Assembly (NCBI RefSeq): GCF_003594875.1
Contig: NZ_QZEY01000017.1
Coordinates: 1 to 64,000 of the forward strand
Direction: 5' to 3'
Source of the DNA: Bailinhaonella thermotolerans
Lineage (GTDB): Bacteria > Actinomycetota > Actinomycetes > Streptosporangiales > Streptosporangiaceae
Length of the DNA stretch: 64,000 nucleotides
Part shown: positions 1 to 8,078 of the stretch, one piece after another
Position numbering within the stretch: the stretch's first letter is position 1
How the letters are laid out: each line of letters opens with the position of its first letter
The notes under the pieces: model-generated
The model's input: the letters and a program-made list of their open reading frames with translations, nothing else
Told to the model about the DNA's origin: nothing
Database searches by the model: none
Program-made: the position numbers and the translations under genes

Positions 1-28
1 GGAGCACCCATGTCGATACTGCGTTCAC
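1..28 (-). CDS. Start of an unidentified gene leaving the left edge (partial)
   Basis: A GTG codon (complement of 26-28) lies about 8 bases after a strong Shine-Dalgarno run (GAGGAGG on the minus strand, near 37-43) and opens a reading frame that continues out of the window. Only nine codons are visible, so the product cannot be named. An in-frame ATG at 83-85 is an alternative start but has no ribosome site. Confidence 0.3.
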
Positions 29-118
29 GGGTACCACCTCCTCGTTCTCCTGCACGGCCTCCAGAAAGGTAGCAGCGGCCGCCATGGTCCGCCAACGGGT
101 TTTCGCGCGATGTACCGG

Positions 119-994
119 TCAGTTCGCGGTGCGGTGAGCGAAGTCGCGGATGATCCGCCAGACATCGGCGGGTTGTTCCTCCTGCGCGAAGTGGCCGGCG
201 TCGGTCACCGTCGCGGTGACCAGTGTCCTCACCCCGGCGTCGCGGAAGCCCCGTGCGTAAGCGTCGATGTCGCCGCTCTCACGGTCGCCTCGCACGTACA
301 GCAGCGGCGTGTCGACGGCACCAGCTTCGGCGAACGCGGCGTTGTCCACGGCGTCCTGCGGGAAGGCCCGGTAAAGGTCGAATCCGGCGGTGAGTGCGGC
401 ATCATCGCCGTACGCGGCGGCGTGGGCCGCCCGCGTGTCGGCGGAGATCCGGCTGGGGTCGGCCGACAGCACGTCGTAGAAATAGCCGAAGTACTCCGCC
501 TGGTGTCCCTGGACGAGGGTCTCCGGCAGGTGGGGGACGGCGTGCAGGCCGAAATGCCAGATGTGGGGGTTGCGCAGCACCTCGTTCCACGGGTCGACGC
601 CGGGGATGACCGTGTTCATGATGACGACCCGTTCGACATCGCCGAACCGCCGCAGGTAGGCATAGGCGGCCATCCCGCCGGCGTCGTGGCCGACCAGGGT
701 CATGCTGGTGAGGCCAAGGTGCCGTACGAGCGCGTGTACCGTCTCGGCCACCCGGAGTTTCGAGCCGCCGCCGCCTGTGCCGGTGGACTCGCCGATGCCG
801 GGCAGGTCGATGGCGATGATCCGCACGCCGGTCTGCGCGGCGTCTGCGGCCTCCATCACGCCCAGCCACGTCCGCCACGACTCCGGCCAGCCGTGCAAGA
901 ACAGGAAAGGGCGCCCCTCGGCCGGCCCGGACTCGACGACGTGCAGCGAGAGATCGCTGATCGACACCGTGGAGTGTCGCAACTTGATAGACAT
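119..994 (-). CDS. Epoxide hydrolase-like alpha/beta hydrolase
   Basis: A 291-residue cytosolic alpha/beta-hydrolase-fold enzyme. The oxyanion-hole motif HGWP is at residues 34-37. The nucleophile elbow reads GHDAGG with Asp104, the form used by epoxide hydrolases and haloalkane dehalogenases rather than serine esterases, and a late His (about residue 268, in DAGHF) completes the triad. Length is normal for the family. Substrate is unknown. It is divergent from a MarR regulator, and its start codon sits inside a perfect inverted repeat, so repression by that regulator is likely. No clear ribosome site precedes the ATG, so a leaderless message is possible. Family call is firm; substrate is not. 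Confidence 0.85.
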   Translation of the reverse strand: MSIKLRHSTVSISDLSLHVVESGPAEGRPFLFLHGWPESWRTWLGVMEAADAAQTGVRIIAIDLPGIGESTGTGGGGSKLRVAETVHALVRHLGLTSMTLVGHDAGGMAAYAYLRRFGDVERVVIMNTVIPGVDPWNEVLRNPHIWHFGLHAVPHLPETLVQGHQAEYFGYFYDVLSADPSRISADTRAAHAAAYGDDAALTAGFDLYRAFPQDAVDNAAFAEAGAVDTPLLYVRGDRESGDIDAYARGFRDAGVRTLVTATVTDAGHFAQEEQPADVWRIIRDFAHRTAN

Positions 995-1029
995 GTCGCA
1001 TGTCTACCAAAGGACATGTGTCATGTCTA
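988..1029. promoter_or_regulatory. Two MarR-type operators between hydrolase and MarR genes
   Basis: A perfect inverted repeat TAGACATG-TCG-CATGTCTA spans 988-1006. A second, slightly imperfect copy, AGGACATG-TGT-CATGTCTA, spans 1011-1029. Their centres are 23 bp apart, about two helical turns, so two dimers could bind the same face. The first copy covers the hydrolase start codon; both lie just upstream of the MarR ATG. Repression of both genes by the MarR product is inferred. Confidence 0.75.
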
Positions 1030-1047
1030 ACTGGTAGTCTTGGTTCC

Positions 1048-1512
1048 ATGAAGGACGGCAGCACACGGCCCGTCTACGAACGCGGCACCGGCTTCTTGCT
1101 GGCGCGCCTGGGCTCGCTCACGACACGCTCCTGGACGGCGTTCCTGAACGAGCATCAGCTGACCCAGGGCCAGTACACCCTCCTGGTCGCGCTCAAACAG
1201 CACGGATCGGCCTCCCAGCGGCGCCTGGCCGAGCTGGTCGCGATGGACGCACGCAACGTTGTGCTCGTCCTGGACTCGCTGGCAGCCGCGAACCTCATCG
1301 AACGGCGCCCCGACGGCACCGACCGCCGCCGCCGCATCATCACCCTCACCGAAGAGGGGAACAACCTCCTGGCCATCGTCGCCGACGCGGCGGCCGCCGA
1401 GCAGGACCGTTTCCTCCATGCTCTCAGCGACACCGAACGCAAGCGGCTCAACCATCTGCTCCAGCGGCTCTACGACTCCCACGTCCCCGCCGCCGACCCA
1501 CAACCTGGCTGA
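1048..1512 (+). CDS. MarR-family transcriptional regulator
   Basis: A 154-residue winged-helix regulator of MarR size. The central segment (ALKQHGSASQRRLAELVAMD, then a recognition helix and the basic wing with ERRPDGTDRRRR) is the classical MarR DNA-binding core, flanked by dimerisation helices. I chose the ATG at 1048 because the longer in-frame option at 1000 would start inside the first operator palindrome. The gene is divergent from the epoxide-hydrolase-like gene, the usual arrangement for a ligand-released autorepressor. The inducer is unknown; a compound handled by the hydrolase is a reasonable guess. Confidence 0.88.
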   Translation: MKDGSTRPVYERGTGFLLARLGSLTTRSWTAFLNEHQLTQGQYTLLVALKQHGSASQRRLAELVAMDARNVVLVLDSLAAANLIERRPDGTDRRRRIITLTEEGNNLLAIVADAAAAEQDRFLHALSDTERKRLNHLLQRLYDSHVPAADPQPG

Positions 1513-1614
1513 CCCCCCCTCGCGGCACAGCGCGGCGCGCGTTGGTGTGTGCGTGACAGCCACTGGACCGCCACCGGGCACCTCCGCTGATCCGCGCGTA
1601 GGGCCGGCCCGCGA

Positions 1615-1690
1615 TTAAGGACGCGTCGTGGCCAGGTGCTGGTGAGAGGCGCGGGCTTTGGCGCGGTTCCCGCAGATGTCCGCCGCGCCA
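1615..1690 (-). pseudogene. CGNR zinc-finger regulator, C-terminal relic
   Basis: The minus-strand reading frame ends with ICGNRAKARASHQHLATTRP, which matches the signature end of CGNR (ABATE/zf-CGNR) proteins. The rest of the family cannot be followed in one frame upstream, so only a decayed tail seems to remain. The interval 1513-2037 otherwise holds no convincing gene. Confidence 0.4.
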
Positions 1691-2036
1691 GCCCCGATCA
1701 CGTGTGACGGACCGCGCGCGTGGAGATCTCGCGCCTGCTGGCCCGAGCACAGGGCCGAGCACGTTGCGCTGGAACGCGCCGAGCAGCCGCCGGAGCGGTC
1801 GGCCGGCGGCGAGTTCCGCAGGATCATCCCCTGGCCCGCTGGTCCCCCGGCCCGCTGACTGCGGCGCGGGCGGCGGCCTGCGCCGCGCCGCGCGCGAGCT
1901 TCACACCCGAACCGCATCCACCGTAGCGGCGACCTGACGCACCTGCCCGTAAGTCACCAAACCGCAACCCATGGCCCTTCAAGATCACGATTGTGGGTTT
2001 GGGCTTACCTGCCAGTACAGCACCCCAAGATTGATC

Positions 2037-2069
2037 CCTACTTTGGGGCTGGGGTCAGCTTCGGGAGCG
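2037..2069 (+). repeat. 33-bp dispersed repeat, copy 1
   Basis: The block beginning CCTACTTTGGGGCTGGGGTC contains the 3' end of the TetR gene at 2038. An identical copy lies in opposite orientation at 27591-27623, and a diverged copy lies in the same orientation near 25500-25533. It may mark the edge of a mobile or recombining segment. Confidence 0.6.
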
Positions 2070-2658
2070 GGAGGGCCTGATCGGTGGCTGAGGTCCGGAA
2101 TCCATTCAGTCCGAAGGTCAGGAGCCGTTCTCCCTGGGGTGGGGAGCTCTGCTCGCCTGCCCATGCCGCCGCGTTGATCAGCGCGTAAAGGTCCGGGGCG
2201 GTGACATCCGGCCGCACTTCACCGGCCGTTCGCGCCCGGGCCAGCAACTTCTCTCCGGCAGCGAGCACCGCTTTGCACGCCGCGTGCAGTTCGGAGGATT
2301 CATCCTCGACGGCCTGCATAAGCGTGGCGCCGAGCCCTCGATAGATCGTCGTGTGCGCCATTGCCGCCCGCGCCCAGGTGACCAGGCCATCGAAGGGTGA
2401 GCGCGCGGTGAGCAGCTCGGCGCCGGTCGCAGCCAGGGCCCGCATCCGATCACCCATCAGCGCCTCCAGTAGGGCCCGGCGGGTGGGGAAGTGGCCGTAG
2501 AGCGTGCCGTTGGCCACCCCGGCCCGGCGCGCGATCGCCTCCAGGGAGAAGTCCGCGCCGTGCTCGGCGAACGCGGCCGCCGCCTCGGTCAGCAGCCGTT
2601 GGTAGTTGCGGTGTGCGTCGGCCCGCATGCGGCGGGGTGGCGGTGTGCCGGCGTTCAT
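2038..2658 (-). CDS. TetR-family repressor
   Basis: A 206-residue TetR/AcrR regulator with an N-terminal helix-turn-helix at about residues 37-60 (FSLEAIARRAGVANGTLYGH) and a variable ligand-binding C-terminal part. I chose the ATG at 2658; the longer frame to 2754 would read through the operator and the neighbour's start. It is divergent from an NmrA-like oxidoreductase gene and faces two palindromic boxes, so it very likely represses that gene and itself. The last codons (LPKLTPAPK) lie in the dispersed 33-bp repeat, so the natural C-terminus may have been replaced. Confidence 0.87.
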   Translation of the reverse strand: MNAGTPPPRRMRADAHRNYQRLLTEAAAAFAEHGADFSLEAIARRAGVANGTLYGHFPTRRALLEALMGDRMRALAATGAELLTARSPFDGLVTWARAAMAHTTIYRGLGATLMQAVEDESSELHAACKAVLAAGEKLLARARTAGEVRPDVTAPDLYALINAAAWAGEQSSPPQGERLLTFGLNGFRTSATDQALPLPKLTPAPK

Positions 2659-2677
2659 AAGCAGAACCCTCGCTTGA

Positions 2678-2722
2678 AAAGTTGAGACTGTCTCGATATT
2701 TTCTCGGGACAGTCTCAACTTT
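2678..2722. promoter_or_regulatory. Double TetR operator with 15-bp perfect inverted arms
   Basis: AAAGTTGAGACTGTC (2678-2692) is exactly mirrored by GACAGTCTCAACTTT (2708-2722). Each arm also carries its own small dyad, GAGACTGTCTC on the left and the near-identical GGGACAGTCTC on the right, so this looks like two operator sites in inverted orientation. It lies between the start codons of the TetR and NmrA-like genes. Confidence 0.75.
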
Positions 2723-2744
2723 ATCGTTTCCGGAGGTCCCTCAC

Positions 2745-3665
2745 ATGACCACACCCGTGGAGCATTCGCTCTCCTCCACCGCCGCCGCGAGCAGGGCCGG
2801 CAAGCCTGTCCTGGTCACCGGCGCCACAGGCCGACAGGGCGGAGCCACCGCCGCGCGCCTGCTGGCCGACGGCTGGCCGGTCCGCGTTCTGGTCCGGGAT
2901 CCCGTCACCGCGGCCGCCCGCGGACTGGCCGCAATGGGCGCCGAGCTGCTGATAGGTGACCTGGACGATCCCAGCAGTCTCAAGGCGGCCATGGCCGGCG
3001 CCTACGGCGTCTTCGCCGTCACCCCCGACGACCCGGACAGCGAACGCGAGATCCGGCGCGGCCGTCACCTGACGGAGGCTGCGGGCGCGGCCGGCGCTGC
3101 CCACCTGGTCTTTGCCTCCGTGGGCGGTGCCGAGCGAGGCACCGGCATCTCCTACTGGGAGAGCAAGTGGGCCATCGAGCAGCACATCGCCGCCCTCGGA
3201 CTGCCGGCCACCATCCTGCGACCCGTGCGCTTCATGGAGAACCACGCCATCCCCGGGCTCGAGCTGGGCGGCATCTCCACCGACGGAGTGCTGCGCCACC
3301 TGTTCGCCCCCGATGTGCCCGTGCAACTCGTCGCCGTCAGCGACATCGGCGCCTTTGCCGCCCTCGCCTTCGCCGACCCCACCGCCTATCTCGGCCAGGC
3401 CCTGGAGCTGGCAGGCGACGAACTGACCCCCGAGGCCACCGTGCACCTGATCAGTCGGCATCTCGGGCGCCAGATCACCTACCAGCAGGTCGCCGGCGAG
3501 CAGCTGAACCTGAGCAAGGACGCCACTCGGGCCTTCACCGCCCAACGCGGACCATGGCGCGCCGACATCCCCGCCCTCCGCCACCGCCACCCGGACCTGC
3601 TGGACTTCCCAAGCTGGCTGGACCAAGGCGGCGCCAAAGCCATCGCCACACTCCTCGAAGGCTGA
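2745..3665 (+). CDS. NmrA-like NAD(P)-binding oxidoreductase (atypical SDR)
   Basis: A 306-residue Rossmann-fold protein. The glycine motif GATGRQG at residues 27-33 is the NmrA/atypical-SDR form (GxxGxxG). The following segments (VRVLVRDP, FASVGGAERGTGI, and the P-V-R-F-M-E-N motif) match NmrA-like and isoflavone-reductase-like proteins, which either reduce quinones or small ketones or only sense NAD(P). The ATG at 2745 has a good GGAGG ribosome site at 2732-2736. It is divergent from and probably repressed by the TetR gene. A 166-bp piece of its 3' half reappears at 27657-27822. Exact reaction unknown. Confidence 0.85.
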   Translation: MTTPVEHSLSSTAAASRAGKPVLVTGATGRQGGATAARLLADGWPVRVLVRDPVTAAARGLAAMGAELLIGDLDDPSSLKAAMAGAYGVFAVTPDDPDSEREIRRGRHLTEAAGAAGAAHLVFASVGGAERGTGISYWESKWAIEQHIAALGLPATILRPVRFMENHAIPGLELGGISTDGVLRHLFAPDVPVQLVAVSDIGAFAALAFADPTAYLGQALELAGDELTPEATVHLISRHLGRQITYQQVAGEQLNLSKDATRAFTAQRGPWRADIPALRHRHPDLLDFPSWLDQGGAKAIATLLEG

Positions 3666-4416
3666 CCCACCCGACCCGCCAGAAACCGGTGCGGCCGCTC
3701 GCCCGCGCGCCGAACGACACAATCGCGATCACTCACGATGCGGCATGACCACAGTGAAGCGGTTACGGTCGGTGGTCCAGGGTCGGAGGAGCAAGTGAGT
3801 GGTCAGCCTGCGTCCTGGCATCCGGCCCTCCCCTGTCGATCCAGTCGTCTCGAAATCAGTATGCGAGCCAGTCGTCAACCCTTGCGACGGGCGGCCCCGG
3901 CGTGCATGAGCCGGCAACGTCGTTGATTCCGCGATACGGCGATGCCAAGCTCGCCGCGCATGACCACGATCAAGAGACCGCGCCCGTACGAGTGGTGCCA
4001 GAACTCGTGAACATCCACCCGCACCTGATCCGGGCGGTGCTCGGACTCCCGAGCCCGGCGCCGAGACTCGCGGGCGAAGCCCAGAGCCATCCTCGCCGCG
4101 GTTCAGGTGAGAGTTCGGCGACTGGATGGCAGCCGGCGTGCCGGGCCAGGGTGGTGGCGACCGGTCCAAGTGTGCCGGCGAGACCGACATCCACAGAAGG
4201 GCCTGAACGGCGACGCCGAGCACCGCCGCGTCGAGTTCGATGTCAAAGAAGAGCACGCCGCTGGCCCAGGCCACCGGCTGGGCGGTGCGCGACGGTGGCC
4301 GCCGGCCGGCCGGTGGCCTGGGCCAGGTCGGCGTGGCTGGCTCGGCCATCGTGGCGGAGCGCGGCTATAGGCGGTAGGCGCTGACTGCGCCATCTCCTGA
4401 CCTTGCTTGCTCGCTG
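3666..4416. other. Gene-poor stretch with a possible MFS relic
   Basis: No intact gene is visible in these 750 bases. On the minus strand around 4180-4275 a short frame (WASGVLFFDIELDAAVLGVA) resembles a membrane segment near the C-terminus of a drug exporter of the MFS type, but the frame breaks on both sides. I consider it a decayed fragment at best. Confidence 0.3.
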
Positions 4417-5406
4417 TCAGGCTCGGCGGGCGCAGGAGGCGAGGCGATCGGCGAACGCGATGACGAGGTCGCGCAGTTCATCGGGGCGCTCGATGAGGAA
4501 CGGACGGTCGAGCGAGGCGAGCACCGCAGGCAACCAGTCGAGCCGCTCCGCCCGCAGCTCGACCCGTAGCCAGCGCTCGGCCGCCGGGTCCTGTCCGCTC
4601 GCGGGCGCGTACTCCTCCAGGCTCGCGACGCTGGCGGGAAGGCGGCCGCGGATCTGCTCAACCGTCCCGTGGACCCGCAAGGTCACCTCGTGCCGGTACT
4701 CGGCCGTGGCGAACCCCGACAACACCCGCTGCGCCGGATCGAACCCCTCGGGCGCTTCGAAGGAGCCGGACAGGGCCCTGGCCTCTGCGATGCGATCGAG
4801 CCGGAAGGTCCGCTCCTCGCCGAGCCGGGGGTCCGTGCCCGTGACGTACCATCGGCCGGAATGGGCGACGATCCCGTAAGCGTGCAGCGTGCGCTCGCTG
4901 CGGCGGCCGTCGCGGTCGGTGTAGCGGATCGAGACCGGCCGGCGGTGGCGCACCGCATCGGCGATGGTGAGCAAGAGCCCGGCGTCCGGGGTGTCGAACT
5001 CGCCGAGCTGATCGGTGAAGGCGAGAGCCTCCAGGAGGGTATCGAGCCGGCGGGCGAGGTGCTGGGGCAGCACCCGCCGGATCTTCGCCGAGGCCGTCTC
5101 GTTTGCCGTGCGCTGCGTCGTCGTCAACCCTGTCCGGCGGCCGGCGATCAGGCCGAGCAGCACGGCCAGCGCCTCGTCGTCGCTGAGCATGAGCGGAGGC
5201 AAGCGGTAGCCGGGGGCGAGCCGGTACCCGCCGTAGCGGCCGCGCACCGATTCCACGGGCACGTCCAGGTCGATCAGATGCTCCACATACCGTCGCACGG
5301 TGCGCCCGTCGACGCCGAGCCGGTCGGCGAGTTCGGCCACCGTCCGGGTGCCGCCCGACTGCAGCAGCTCCAGGAGTGTCAGCACGCGGCCGGTGGGTCG
5401 GGGCAT
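4417..5406 (-). CDS. WYL-domain transcriptional regulator (DeoR-like HTH)
   Basis: A 329-residue regulator. Residues 1-60 form a DeoR/HTH_11-type winged helix (TVAELADRLGVDGRTVRRYV), and from about residue 140 comes a WYL domain with the motif GRWYVTG at 185-191 and a C-terminal extension typical of YafY/PafC-like proteins. WYL domains sense ligands, often nucleic acids or nucleotides. The ATG at 5406 begins the helix-turn-helix directly. It is divergent, with a 93-bp spacer, from a small VOC protein that it most likely controls, a pairing common in actinomycetes. Ligand unknown. Confidence 0.9.
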   Translation of the reverse strand: MPRPTGRVLTLLELLQSGGTRTVAELADRLGVDGRTVRRYVEHLIDLDVPVESVRGRYGGYRLAPGYRLPPLMLSDDEALAVLLGLIAGRRTGLTTTQRTANETASAKIRRVLPQHLARRLDTLLEALAFTDQLGEFDTPDAGLLLTIADAVRHRRPVSIRYTDRDGRRSERTLHAYGIVAHSGRWYVTGTDPRLGEERTFRLDRIAEARALSGSFEAPEGFDPAQRVLSGFATAEYRHEVTLRVHGTVEQIRGRLPASVASLEEYAPASGQDPAAERWLRVELRAERLDWLPAVLASLDRPFLIERPDELRDLVIAFADRLASCARRA

Positions 5407-5499
5407 GTTCGTAGCGTAACGGAATACAGGACCGATTCTGTCCCCTATTTCTCCTAGTCTGCGGCGTACACGCCTGCAGCACGGCCAAGGAGAATCGCC

Positions 5500-5898
5500 A
5501 TGGACTTCGTCTCGATCCGCATCATCACCAGCGACGTCGCACGCCTCGTGGAGTTCTACGAGCGAGCCACCGGGGCGCGGGCCACATGGGCCACCGAGGA
5601 CTTCGCCGAACTCAGGACCGCGGGCGCCACCCTCGCGATCGCCGGCACGCGCACCGTCCCGCTGTTCGCCCCGGGCTCTGCCCGCCCGGCGGACAACCAG
5701 AGCGTGATCACCGAGTTCCTCGTCGACGACGTGGACCGCGTTCACCAGGCCCTGACCGGCTTCGTCACCGACTTCGTCACCGAGCCCACCACGATGCCCT
5801 GGGGCAACCGGTCGCTGCTGTTTCGCGACCCCGACGGCAACCTCGTCAACTTCTTCACCCCGGTCACCCCGGCAGCCATCGAAAAGTTCGCACGCTGA
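5500..5898 (+). CDS. VOC (glyoxalase/bleomycin-resistance fold) protein
   Basis: A 132-residue single vicinal-oxygen-chelate domain. It shows the N-terminal VARLVEFYERATG pattern, the middle EFLVDDVD strand and the C-terminal RDPDGNLVNFF motif that supplies a metal or ligand contact. Such proteins bind drugs or act as metal-dependent lyases, isomerases or dioxygenases; which of these applies cannot be told here. Start at 5500 follows an AAGGAG site. It is paired with the divergent WYL regulator. Confidence 0.88.
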   Translation: MDFVSIRIITSDVARLVEFYERATGARATWATEDFAELRTAGATLAIAGTRTVPLFAPGSARPADNQSVITEFLVDDVDRVHQALTGFVTDFVTEPTTMPWGNRSLLFRDPDGNLVNFFTPVTPAAIEKFAR

Positions 5899-6072
5899 CG
5901 CCACGCACAGCCGCTCACGCGAGAGCCCTGGATCCCTGGGCTCTCGATGAACTCGTCCTCTCCAGGCCCTCGATGTCGAGCGTGAGGAGTTGGCCACGGT
6001 GCCGGGGAAGGCGCCGGCCGCGGCGCGGACCGTCAGCCCCTGCCCCGTCGGCAGCGGCGTCACGACGGACAC
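5899..6072 (-). pseudogene. Truncated start of a lost gene
   Basis: On the minus strand a GAGGAGG site near 6080 is followed by a GTG and a short protein-like frame (SVVTPLPTGQGLTVRAAAG) that degenerates after about 30 codons. With the dyad at 6149-6188 upstream, this looks like the promoter and first codons of a deleted gene. I do not recognise the product. Confidence 0.35.
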
Positions 6073-6148
6073 GGCGTCCTCCTCGCCGCAGATAACAGGG
6101 CCGCTTCGCGTACGGCCGGCGGCAGGTCGCCGCAGGTCGTGATCGGCC

Positions 6149-6188
6149 GTGTTACAGAAAATGGAGCGTTATCTGTAACACGCTCCAT
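6149..6188. promoter_or_regulatory. Interlocking inverted repeats, probable orphan operator
   Basis: GTGTTACAGA (6149-6158) is mirrored by TCTGTAACAC (6172-6181), and overlapping it ATGGAGCG (6161-6168) is mirrored by CGCTCCAT (6181-6188). The site lies just beyond the stop of the TetR gene at 6217 and upstream of the truncated gene start at 6072. An operator for the lost gene is my preferred reading; a transcription terminator is less likely because the arms are short and no T-run follows. Confidence 0.55.
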
Positions 6189-6216
6189 CTTCTTGTGCGG
6201 CACATCGCCCAAAGGC

Positions 6217-6963
6217 TCAGGTCGAGGTTCGCGGCATCCCCGGCTGGCGCGCATGCTCCACGCCGAGCCCAAGGGATCTGATCAGGTCGAGCAGCTCGGC
6301 GTGGTAGAGCTTGGCGGGGTCACCGGTCTGGGTGCCGAGGTGGCCGTAGACCTCCAGGGAGATCAGGCCGTGCATGCGGCCCCACATGCGCAGGGCGAGG
6401 GCGACGGCGGCCGGGGGCAGATCGGGGAAGTGCTCGCGGATGGTGTCGGCCAGGCCGGGCGAGAAGTCCGACCACTGGTGGTCGGTGGATGCCTGGGTGG
6501 CTTTCGCGTACGGCCAGGCGGCGGCGGCCAGTTCGGTGAGTCCTAGGCAGGCACGTTTGGCGGCCTCGGGGGCCGGTCCGCCGGCCGGCGCGTGGTAGCC
6601 GGCGACCGGATCGCCGTAGATCAGCCGGAAGCCCTCGGGGTTGGCTAGCGCCCAGAGGCGTACGGCCTGCCCCCAGGCCAGGATGCGGCCGGCGATGTCG
6701 TCGGGGGCGACGGCGTCACGGGCGGTCTCCACCTGGTCCAGCAGCGAAGTGTAGATGTCGTTGATCAACGTGGTGATCAACGCGTCCCGGGTCTCGAAGT
6801 AGCTGTAGATGGCGCTGCCGCTCATGCCCATCTCGCGGCCGATCGCCCGCAGCGAGAGGGCGTCAGGACCGCCCTCGCTCAGGTGCTTGAGCGCAATGGC
6901 TTTGATCTCCGCTGTGGTCTGCGCCCGCAACCGGGCCCGTCGGCCCACTGTCTGCTCTTGCAC
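6217..6963 (-). CDS. TetR-family regulator with WHG-type C-terminal domain
   Basis: A 248-residue TetR protein. The helix-turn-helix is near residues 40-65 (LRAIGREMGMSGSAIYSYF), and the C-terminal half contains the WGRMHGLISLEVYGHLG pattern of the WHG ligand-binding domain found in many actinobacterial TetR proteins. It is divergent from the quinone-oxidoreductase operon at 7064, with a 100-bp spacer that contains only a weak dyad, so regulation of that operon is the obvious inference. A separate operator-like site lies just past its stop codon. Confidence 0.9.
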   Translation of the reverse strand: MQEQTVGRRARLRAQTTAEIKAIALKHLSEGGPDALSLRAIGREMGMSGSAIYSYFETRDALITTLINDIYTSLLDQVETARDAVAPDDIAGRILAWGQAVRLWALANPEGFRLIYGDPVAGYHAPAGGPAPEAAKRACLGLTELAAAAWPYAKATQASTDHQWSDFSPGLADTIREHFPDLPPAAVALALRMWGRMHGLISLEVYGHLGTQTGDPAKLYHAELLDLIRSLGLGVEHARQPGMPRTST

Positions 6964-7063
6964 GCTTGACAGCTTACACCGCTACGTTAGAGTACGGCGC
7001 ACTAAGTTTGAACGGCGTTCTGATTTAGGACGGCGATAGGACTTATGTGAGAGAGGAGAGTTC

Positions 7064-8065
7064 GTGACGAAAGCCAGGACAGTACTGTTCGACGAGCTCG
7101 GCGGTCCCGAGGTGCTCTACCTCGCCGACATGGAAATCGGCGAACCCGGCCCCGGCCAGGTGCGGGTGCGCATCGACGCGTTCGGCCTCAACCGGGGCGA
7201 GGTGTTCCTGCGCACCGGCCGCTACTACTACGACGCGGTGCTGCCCGGCTCGCGCCTGGGAACCGAGGCCGCCGGCGTGGTGGAGGCCGTCGGACCCGGC
7301 GTGACCGGCTACGCCGCCGGAGACGCGGTCAGCATCGTGGCCAAGCCGAACGACGAGGGGATGTCCGTCCACGGCATCTACGCCGACCGCGCCATCGTGG
7401 CGGCAGAGCGGCTGATCCGCCGTCCGGAACACATGGACGCCGTGACCGGCGCGGCCATCTGGGTGCCCGCGTTCACCTCCTACGGCGCACTGGTCGAGGT
7501 CGGCGGACTGCAGGCCGGCGATGAGGTGGTCGTCACGGCCGCCTCTAGCAGCGTCGGCCTGGCCGCCGTCCAGATCGCCGCCCACCTGGGCGCCACGCCC
7601 ATCGCGGTGACCAGGACCGGCGCCAAGGCCAACCGGCTGCTGGCCGCGGGCGCCAAGCACGTGATCGCCGCCGACGACGGCGACGTGGCGGGGCAGGTGC
7701 ACGCCCTCACCGGCGAGCACGGCGCGCGGCTGATCTTCGACGGCGTCGCCGGGCCCGGCCTGCCCGACCTGGCGCGGGCCGTGGCCCCGGACGGCATGCT
7801 GATCGTCTACGGCTCCCTGGACGGACGGCCCACCCCGCTGCCGATGTGGTGGCCGATCAACGTCTACGGCTACGCCATCTTCCACCTGTTCGCCGATGAG
7901 GAGCGGGTTCGCCGGGCCGAGACCTTCATCGCCGACGGCCTGCGCGCCGGAGCGCTCGCGCCGATCATCGACCGCACCTTCGACCTGGCCGACATCGTCG
8001 AGGCCCATCGCTACATGGAGTCCAACGCCCAGGTCGGCAAGATCGTCGTCACCGTTCAGCACTGA
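7064..8065 (+). CDS. Zinc-independent MDR oxidoreductase (quinone reductase-like)
   Basis: A 333-residue medium-chain dehydrogenase/reductase. The GroES-like half (VRVRIDAFGLNRGEVFLRTG, then the GTEAAGVV segment) is followed by a Rossmann half with a modified glycine motif, TAASSSVGLAAVQ, near residues 158-170. The cysteine ligands of zinc alcohol dehydrogenases are absent, so it should be an NADPH-dependent quinone- or enone-reducing enzyme. GTG start at 7064 follows GAGAGGAGAG. First gene of a probable three-gene operon with a SnoaL-like protein (13-bp gap) and a secreted esterase (20-bp gap). Likely controlled by the divergent TetR gene. Confidence 0.9.
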   Translation: MTKARTVLFDELGGPEVLYLADMEIGEPGPGQVRVRIDAFGLNRGEVFLRTGRYYYDAVLPGSRLGTEAAGVVEAVGPGVTGYAAGDAVSIVAKPNDEGMSVHGIYADRAIVAAERLIRRPEHMDAVTGAAIWVPAFTSYGALVEVGGLQAGDEVVVTAASSSVGLAAVQIAAHLGATPIAVTRTGAKANRLLAAGAKHVIAADDGDVAGQVHALTGEHGARLIFDGVAGPGLPDLARAVAPDGMLIVYGSLDGRPTPLPMWWPINVYGYAIFHLFADEERVRRAETFIADGLRAGALAPIIDRTFDLADIVEAHRYMESNAQVGKIVVTVQH

Positions 8066-8078
8066 CCAGGAGAAACCC

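Noticed and set aside
3875-4090. Minus-strand 71-codon frame with DVHEFWHHSYGRGLLIVVMR
   Set aside because: It has some non-random look, but no start site, no known family and no continuation; left as part of the gene-poor stretch.
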